Source of the DNA: Centroberyx gerrardi
Taxonomy: Eukaryota > Chordata > Actinopteri > Beryciformes > Berycidae
Length of the DNA: 64,000 nucleotides
Reading direction: 5' to 3'
Assembly (NCBI RefSeq): GCF_048128805.1
Contig: NC_136012.1
Coordinates: 15,000,225-15,064,224, forward strand
Made by a program: the position numbers and the translations under genes. Below, piece after piece: positions 56,851 to 64,000 of this stretch. Each line of letters begins with the position of its first letter. Within the stretch, counting starts at the first letter, position 1. The notes beneath the pieces are model-generated. The model saw only the letters and a list, made by a program, of their open reading frames with translations, searched no databases and was not told where the DNA came from.

Positions 56851-57667
56851 CAGTGTTGGGGGTAATGTATTACACAGTAATGCGTTACTGTAATCACATT
56901 ACTTTTTCTTGTAACGATGATAGTAAAGTGAGGCATTACTGCTCCAGCTTCAGTAATCACATTACAGTTACTGATCTAACAGATAGATTGTTACTTGTGT
57001 TACATTCCTCAGCCTCTTTAACCTCTTTCTTGGTGTAAGATAGTCTGCCTTCAAGTCATGATGGAAATATTGGAATTATGAGTAAAACGCACATGAATGA
57101 GCCATGAAAATAGTAAATACAACTCGGAAAGTTGGAATTTAATGCTGGAGGCTTTATTAAAAACCTTAAAAGAAGGTTTTGTGTCTTTCATTATTTAGAC
57201 TACTTCTGCTGGTAATGTGGGGTTAGGTCTACAATATTTATTGGCCCAATGAATGCAAGTAATAATAATAATGATAATAACTTTATTTATATAGCACTTT
57301 TCTAAATAAAGTTTTAGTCAAAGTACCTTACATAAAAATAACAGACAAGAAGAATAGAATAAAAAATAATAGTTAAAACCAATAAAACCATAAAAACAAA
57401 GATAAAACACAAGTAAAAGGGAGTAGATAAAAGAATAATCAATAAATCAATAAAACTATGAGAAGGCCGTCATATAAAAGTGAGTTTTAAGAAGTGATTT
57501 AAAGATGATTTTGGTTGCCTGAGATGCTCGTTTTAGGGTGTAACACAAAAGTAATATAACAAGTAGTGTAAATAATAACTTTACTGTAAATAATTCATTA
57601 CTTTTAAGAAAAATAAGGAGTAATGTGTAATTTATTACTTTTTTTTTCAGTTACAACCCCAATACTG
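56851..57667. mobile_element. Non-autonomous hAT transposon with perfect 8 bp target duplication
   Basis: The ends are CAGTGTTGGGGGTAATGTA and, on the other strand, CAGTATTGGGGTTGTA. The 8 bp ATAATGTT is present at 56843-56850 and again at 57668-57675, exactly the length made by hAT transposases. Subterminal regions are rich in TTACTGTAAT-like words. A different repeat with the phrase CTTTATTTATATAGCACTTT is nested at about 57255-57540. Confidence 0.85.
57255..57540. repeat. Dispersed fish repeat nested in the hAT element
   Basis: It begins with AATAATAATAATGATAATAA and the phrase CTTTATTTATATAGCACTTT that is very common in teleost dispersed repeats. It ends around GTGAGTTTTAAGAAGTGATT. It sits inside the 56851-57667 element, so it is younger than that insertion or arrived inside its parent. 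Confidence 0.55.
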
Positions 57668-57675
57668 ATAATGTT

Positions 57676-59145
57676 CACATTAAAGGCCTACAAAAGGCCA
57701 GACATATGTACAGAAGGTGTCAAGGCATGTACCTAAATATAATACCTAATATCTTGTTGTTAGGCATCAGCTCTCCAGGGGCGAGCCAACAACAACCACT
57801 ATTAATTAAGCAACATTATATGTGTGGGGAAACCCCTTCCTCCTCCCCCTCTTTGACATATCCTTTGAAACGGCAGAAAATCACCATGTGAAAGTACCAG
57901 AGCCACGGGCATCTTTGATGACTCATCACTTTGATGGACAATCTTGTGTGTTAATATAGTGGTTGACAGTACCACTGAAACTATGATATCAGCCATAGTT
58001 GCCTATTATTAGGAGTCACTATGCTGAGATGTGAGTGAGAGAGACCAAAAAAGGAGAAGCAGGGTACATTGCATTAGTTTATTCATGGTTCCCGTTACTC
58101 TCTATGAACATGTCATGTCTTGTTTTCAATGCTTCCTCTGGTCAAAGAGAAACACTAAACGGCCCATTATACAACTGTAGTGATGGCAAACACTTCCTTC
58201 GATGCTGTGTATAGACTTTAAATTAGGTCAGATGTACTTGCAGCTGCACCATGATTGCATACGTGATAAGCAATGATCACACTTCAACGTATGCAGTGAG
58301 AGTTGACAGCGCTGAACTAATGGGAGCACCTACAGCAGGAAGGAGTGAACGGGACTGGGGGCTTGAGGTGTGAGAAACACGCAAGGTGACTTCATAAATA
58401 TAATGAGCTCATTGGCTTTTTTAGAATACCACTCACTCGTCAGCTGAGAACCACAATCTAACAACATAAAGGAAATTCTATTTGCCTAGTCATTTGTTAA
58501 GGTTTCATGGAAATTTGCATTGCTGAAAGTGTGTTGCAACTTGCTACTGTATATTCATGATGATTTGGTGCATCTGGACCTTGTGCGACCATGTACAAAG
58601 CATGTATGACATCTCATATTAGAAGAATGATTGGGGCCTCTGATGTTTGGTATTCATAGACACAATTCCTATATCTTGCATTTTCTTTTTACCTGGACAG
58701 GCAAAGCAAGGGAGGTTTCAAATGGAGGCATGCTGCTGTACACAAAGTGTTATCTCATCAAAATCATCTTCCTATAGAATGCAGTAAAACCAGATTTCAC
58801 TCACCACACATCAGATGTAAAGAAAAGAGGGCAATGTTTTTTTAAGCCCACATTGGTTTTGCTTCTTTGGGGGAAGATAGACAGTGGTGGCTTTGAAATT
58901 CTCTGCCACGATAAGCGATAAGACCACAGAGACAAAAGGCCTACTTTATACAAATGTCATCAACTTTGTTAATTGAGACACCCCTCTTTCTGATTCTCAT
59001 TTCCAAGTAGGCGTATGTTGATGACATCATGACTTCCTCTTTTTTAGGCCATAAAAAGAATGTGCAGATGCTAATCACATCACTACACACACTCAAGATT
59101 GCAAAGAGAAGCTGTAAGAAGGAGAGAGAAAGAATTTGCTCTAAT
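57676..59145 (+). promoter_or_regulatory. Upstream region of the candidate cytokine gene
   Basis: No gene is seen before 58900. A tandem GATA element GATAAGCGATAAG is at 58910-58922. An AP-1/ATF-like GATGACATCATGAC is at 59019-59032. A TATA-like GGCCATAAAAAG is at 59048-59059, about 90 bp before the ATG. This compact, TATA-driven layout is common for inducible cytokine genes. Factor binding is inferred from words only. Confidence 0.45.
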
Positions 59146-60080
59146 ATGATGAAGAACGTGTTTGTCCTTGTTGTCCTGCTGCATCTCTGCCAGGCTGAGG
59201 ATGATAACTTGAGGGGGGAGCTCATGGACGGCCTGAAGAAACTCAATCTAACGAACTTCACATTTGTAAGTATAGTGCATTAATATTGATTATCCCTCTT
59301 CATTTACACTAACACTTGAAACCCTGTGTTATGAACTGTATCATACTCTACTCTCTGGATGGCTCTTGTGGCTGTTCTCAGGACCTCCTGCTAGTCAAAC
59401 AGATATAATCTCCAGGAATGTAAATGTAATCATCTGCCTCTTGTAATAATCCTCCAGTGCATTAATAAATTAAATGTTCTGTTCCTATAGCCACCAAAAA
59501 TGAAAGCGCCATCAGAGCAAATGCGTATAAATGCAGTAAGTATTGCTTCTTTTAACCATTTGGACTTTGAATGGCCATGCTCCCATGTTTCTCCATCTCA
59601 TCTTGTTTTGTCCACTGCCCATTTGAGGCTCTTCTTGTTATGTTCTTATGATGATAGATTTATTCGTTTCAGTTGATAACAATGCGATGCAGTGCCTGAC
59701 CAGACCCTGTCATTTGTCCCATTGCAGTGTGACTGTAAAGGCGTCTTTGCTGAGGAGCTGAAGAAGTTTCTCAAATCTGTGACGCCAAAGAATCAAGAGG
59801 GCAACGATCTTCTCACAGAACTTCAGGCAAATGCTGAACGTCTGCCAACAGCTCAAGAGGTTAGTGATCAAAACTATGATTCAGTGTGTTTTTTCGACAG
59901 ATGTTGGACAGTATGAACAACGTTGTACCGGCTCTGGGTATTCAGACTAGACATAATCCTAAGTGTGCTGTGTTTCTCTTCCAGCTCAACATCACCTGCC
60001 CAATGGGAATGATATCTTCAAAGAGTCTTGTTAGGCGGTACATCTCATTCCTCAAGACACTAAACAACAAAGGCTGCTAG
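59146..60080 (+). CDS. Candidate secreted four-helix cytokine (IL-4/13-like), 130 aa
   Basis: Exons: 59146-59265, 59491-59535, 59728-59859, 59985-60080, all in phase 0 (120, 45, 132 and 96 bp). A signal peptide MMKNVFVLVVLLHLCQA is followed by four predicted amphipathic segments: around GELMDGLKKLNL, GVFAEELKKFLKSV, DLLTELQANAERL and SLVRRYISFLKTLNN. The mature part has four cysteines: CDC at the start of exon 3, ITC in exon 4, and the last residue. Potential N-glycosylation sites are NLT/NFT and NIT. A very short second exon with phase-0 introns is typical of IL-4, IL-13, IL-5, IL-3 and GM-CSF. The 3' UTR holds repeated ATTTA (60370-60437) and AATAAA at 60648. Family membership is inferred from architecture, not from sequence identity. 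Another class I cytokine is possible. Confidence 0.65.
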
Positions 60081-60369
60081 AGGAAAGCCCTGCTTTGAAT
60101 GTGCTGCGGCTTGTGACAAGTACGACAAGTACACATTTATAGAACACATTGTATAATTTGGCAATGTTTACACATTTTTATAACAAGCTTTTAGTTTCCA
60201 TCTTACCCACCAAAGTATTTTGAAGTATACCCTTTTTTTCAGTTTTGTGCCAGGCAGCTTCTATTGTTAATGGTTAGAGTACTATTTTTATTTAATGTTT
60301 TTACACTGATGAAATGATATATTTGATACATATATTTTCTATTTAGAATTTAAAATTGCAATCAGGGAA

Positions 60370-60437
60370 TTTATATATTTATTAGTCTATTTATCAGTCT
60401 ATTTATCTGTGTATTTATTTATTTATTTTATTTATTG
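60370..60437 (+). promoter_or_regulatory. AU-rich instability element in the cytokine 3' UTR
   Basis: Several overlapping ATTTA and TATTTATTTATTTATT pentamer arrays lie between the stop codon and the poly(A) signal. Such arrays mark short-lived cytokine mRNAs and bind TTP/AUF1-type proteins. Confidence 0.6.
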
Positions 60438-60660
60438 TTTTATTGTTGTTTTATTAGGATCCTGCCAAAGCTGCCAAATTAATGACAGCTAGTCTTCCTG
60501 GGGAAGACTCCTTATTTATGTATTTATCATCTCATGCAGATGATCTATCTAGTTGATTGGGTTGCATGTACTGGATGTTGTACCGAAGTAATATCCCCAA
60601 TTTGGAAGAGTTTATTTCAGTTCAGAAATATTGTGCTGCTGTCTTCAAATAAATCAACTA

Positions 60661-61077
60661 TTTTCATATTTGTTTGTAAACACTTTATTGAACTGCTGAA
60701 CAGAAATGTACACTGTTCGGATACCAAAAGGAAAAGGCACAACAATTAAGAATTTATCCATTCTGCCTTAACCCTTAACTTAAATGCTTCATGCTGTGCG
60801 CAGTATATACAAATAATAGAACGGTTTCTCTTTATGTCAGTGAATATTCAGTTATGCCATGGCTGGTGAGGAGGAGGAGGAAGTGGTGAAGGAGGAGAGA
60901 GCTAGAAGAGGTGGGATGAAACAGAACAGTCAGATAAGATGTGACAGTGTGGCTGCATTTTTCAAAGTTCCCCACCTTCTGTTTGACCCAAAACTGAGGA
61001 ACACGGCGAGGACAAGAGAGAAGTGTCATTACAAGCGAGAATACTTGCAATATGGAGAGAGAGAGAGACAGACAGAC

Positions 61078-61154
<77 letters not shown>

Positions 61155-61337
61155 CAAGACAAAGAGCTGTGGTGATTCACTGGTTCTTTTATCTATTCTA
61201 CCCATCTGGAGAGCAGACATGAGAGTGAGAGTTGACATGTTTGCATGCATGCGCACACAAACACTCATGCACTCACTTGAACCTGCATAAATATGCATAA
61301 CTTATAAATATGCAGGGCTATGTATCCACACGCACAC

Positions 61338-61387
<50 letters not shown>

Positions 61388-63082
61388 CAAGTGTAGAGAG
61401 AAAGCTGAGATTTACTTACATTTTGATTCCTAAAACAGCCCTATTTTGCTTTCAGCGATCTTACTCATAGCGCTCGTGCGTTTTGCGGGTGGCTGGGTAC
61501 CTGTCATCCCACATCAGGCGAAAAGCACTCAGGAGTTTTGTCATGACTTGAATGGTTGCACAGGAGATCTTAGGAAATTTAAAGCCATATCGGCCCAAGT
61601 CTCCAGAAGAGCAGAAGATGACTGACAGGCTTTGTGCACAAGTGTCCACAAGATGAGGTTTGCCTTATCTGCTCTTACAGCCTCACTCTGTCGGCTCGAT
61701 CTCTCACACGCCTCTTGTTACTTCCTTTTCACCACATAGAATCACACCTCGCTATCTAAAGAAAGCGAGTTGCTCAGAGACCCTTTCGCACCGTTAACAA
61801 AGTACGATTCGGAACATTTGACGATCAGCATGTGACTGTGTTTGGGAGTGGCACGGTCCTGTGTAGCAGCAGTAGCCGCTGTGCGCCAACGAGAGCCTTT
61901 GAACTGCGAGGGCCACGAGTTTAGAGGAGCAGCAGCTGCACCTTTGAACACGGAAGCCTACCAAGAGCCGTTTCTGGGCAGGAGGCAGCTGGAGAGAGAG
62001 ACGCTCTGAAGTATAGGACAGACCCACAGTGCGCTTCGGCTCGCCTGTCTATCCACGGCCTCACCTACGACCTCTGACCTCCTGACCCGGACCGGCCGCA
62101 GAGCCTTTGATGCCCTGACAGCATGCAGCACTCAGAGGTTGAGTCACAGGAAAGGGCCGGGAGGGACGGGGTGGGGGGGAGGGGGTGGGTGAAGAGCATA
62201 CCATCCCTTCCTGAGTATGATGAAAGCCTGCAGCATGTCACGGGGATTGATAGCAACAAGGGTGATCATAATAAAAAACTGCATAGTGGAGAAAAAACAA
62301 AACACACTCTGATATTTTCCCAATACACAGAATATGATGTAACAGTCCCTTCTGCTATTTTTAGACGAGTGGACAGTGGAAGGGGGGTGGTGGGTGTGGC
62401 AAGTAGACAAGATTAGTTGATATATTAAATATTAAATTGAATGATTGAGTCGATTTGAAGTGAACATTTTTCAGTGCATACTCCCTGGCCTCTTCAGTAG
62501 CTGTATTAGGAATCTATAATATTATCAGCTTGGACAGCAGGACGTTAAAGTGATGTTGGATGAGTTCATATTTATGATGCTGTGGGGAGAAGAGGAAGCA
62601 GCCTCAGTTTTCTCCTGTCTGAGACAGGTACTCAAAACAAGCCTGACAGCGCTGGCATTCAATAAGTTTTTGAATAAAAAAAGAAAAGAATTTTATTTCA
62701 GAGCCACTCTTATTCCTGAATAGATATTTGAAACATTCCCCCAGGTTTTTAGTGGGTGATTTGCAGTCACTTTTGTCACTTTTTCAACAACAAATGAATG
62801 TATCCTCCATTCCATTCCAACCCATGTAAGAAAATAAACGAACAAGGTAGTTATTTAACTTATAAATACTGTAGCCATACCATGAAATCAGAACCTTTCA
62901 AGCATTATTTGCCATGAATTCATATCTAATATTAACCTTACAAATTGGGTCTTTACATTCACCTTAGACTTGCTTATTGCTATGTAATTTAGAGAATGGT
63001 ATATGAGTGAGAGATAGAAGAAGGAAAAGTGATTGATGGAGATCTTTAGATTTCAAATCCAAATGGATTTGGGAAACACACA

Positions 63083-63139
<57 letters not shown>

Positions 63140-63710
63140 GCAAACACAAACAAGTATTTTATTTTTTCACTCATTTGGATCTGTCCTTGGGTCTTAAGGC
63201 GTTAACCCATCTATTATACTACTTTATAGATGTAGATGTTTGTGGGGGACAAGGTTAAAAGCTGTTTATTCTTCCTCCTGTCAAAATGAGTTAAGTCACT
63301 ATAAGGTGACACTTGGCATGTCACTAGCTGTGTTTCTGCATGTCGCCATGCTCTGCATGCAAGATAGCAGCTTGAACTGAATGCTGACAGATATTGCCAG
63401 GATTTTACAAGCAGTGCACGATTTATCGTCCAGAGCAGAACATTGCAGAAATGATGGCTGCGACTGAAGGTGACATTGGTCTGGACATGAAACTCTGGCA
63501 AGGATAGATGAAGAATGTGAGTTTCTGATCTAATCTTCTGTCTGGTTATAAACCTGTCTTTCATAGAATCTCTATTTCATTCATTAAAATCCTTAACAGG
63601 CATAAAATCCTTCACAGAGGGTTTATGCCTCTAGAAGCAACTGTTCTCTTCCTCCATTAGGTGGCCTCAGCAGCCCGCTGCCCTGCACAAGACATGAGAT
63701 GGGACCCATC

Positions 63711-63752
<42 letters not shown>

Positions 63753-64000
63753 AATTAAATAAACTACACTACAGTGCAGATTTAATGATGTCCATTTGGA
63801 GGAAAGTACTGTGTTGGAACAAGAGGTTGGTCGAACGTTTAATCATGTAATCACAGCACAGCAGGACTACAAGAGGAAGTGGACGACTATTATTACCTGG
63901 TGTTTCATACATGAGGCTGTGGCAGGGTCGACTGCCAAAGGCCACGGTCACATGGTTTCATTCCTACTTCACTTTCTCTTGAATGGGACAGCGTCACAGC
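60661..64000. other. Gene-poor right end with long simple repeats
   Basis: No gene is firmly supported. Simple repeats are (GA)n with (CAGA) interruptions at 61056-61156, (CA)n at 61330-61387, (CT)n at 63087-63127, and a pure C run at 63711-63747. The stretch 61740-62170 is GC-richer and could be a promoter. One possible minus-strand exon is at 61465-61600. Confidence 0.5.
61465..61600 (-). other. Possible unassigned exon on the minus strand
   Basis: An open stretch is bounded by an acceptor-like CTTCTGCTCTTCTGGAG and a strong donor (CTATGA then GTAAG). It reads LGRYGFKFPKISCATIQVMT and then LMWDDRYPATRKTHERY in the open frame. Without splicing it ends at TAA two codons later. I do not recognise the protein, and it could be chance. 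Confidence 0.25.

Noticed and set aside
59029-59145. Longer in-frame N terminus for the cytokine
   Set aside because: The upstream ATG precedes the TATA-like box and would remove the signal peptide from the N terminus.
60859-61298. Frames of Arg-Glu, Leu-Ser or Thr-Asp repeats
   Set aside because: They translate the (GA)n/(CAGA) microsatellite in different frames.

Overview
The window is nuclear DNA of a ray-finned fish, most likely a spiny-rayed teleost. The reasons are spliced vertebrate genes with short introns, typical teleost tRNA-derived SINEs, hAT relics, foldback elements and abundant microsatellites. I rebuilt six spliced genes and one gene with a single coding exon by hand. In every spliced gene the exon phases close without a frameshift.

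Left half (1-44000): gprin1 (+), cdhr2 (-, 30 coding exons, 1306 aa), rnf44 (+, 10 coding exons, 441 aa) and faf2 (-, 11 exons, 445 aa). From memory, these four genes also sit together on human chromosome 5q35.2, so this looks like a conserved syntenic block. gprin1 encodes a membrane-attached G-protein partner of neurite growth. cdhr2 encodes a brush-border protocadherin. rnf44 encodes a RING-H2 ubiquitin ligase. faf2 encodes a UBA/UAS/UBX adaptor of ER-associated degradation.

Right half (44000-64000): pin4 (-, parvulin prolyl isomerase) and a NIMA-related kinase gene (+, 513 aa, kinase domain uninterrupted by introns) are divergently transcribed from a shared 970 bp interval that carries an NRF1-like site and an RFX X-box. 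A repeat-rich desert follows, with a 5'-truncated LINE, two non-autonomous hAT elements (one with a perfect 8 bp target duplication), an LTR-like block and long microsatellites. Inside it, at 59146-60080, is a small four-exon gene for a secreted 130 aa protein. It has the exon plan of the IL-4/IL-13/IL-5/IL-3/GM-CSF group: all phases 0, a 45 bp second exon, a TATA-like promoter with a tandem GATA site, and an AU-rich 3' UTR. This candidate cytokine is the most interesting feature of the window.

The last 3.9 kb holds simple repeats, one weak minus-strand exon candidate and no recognised gene.
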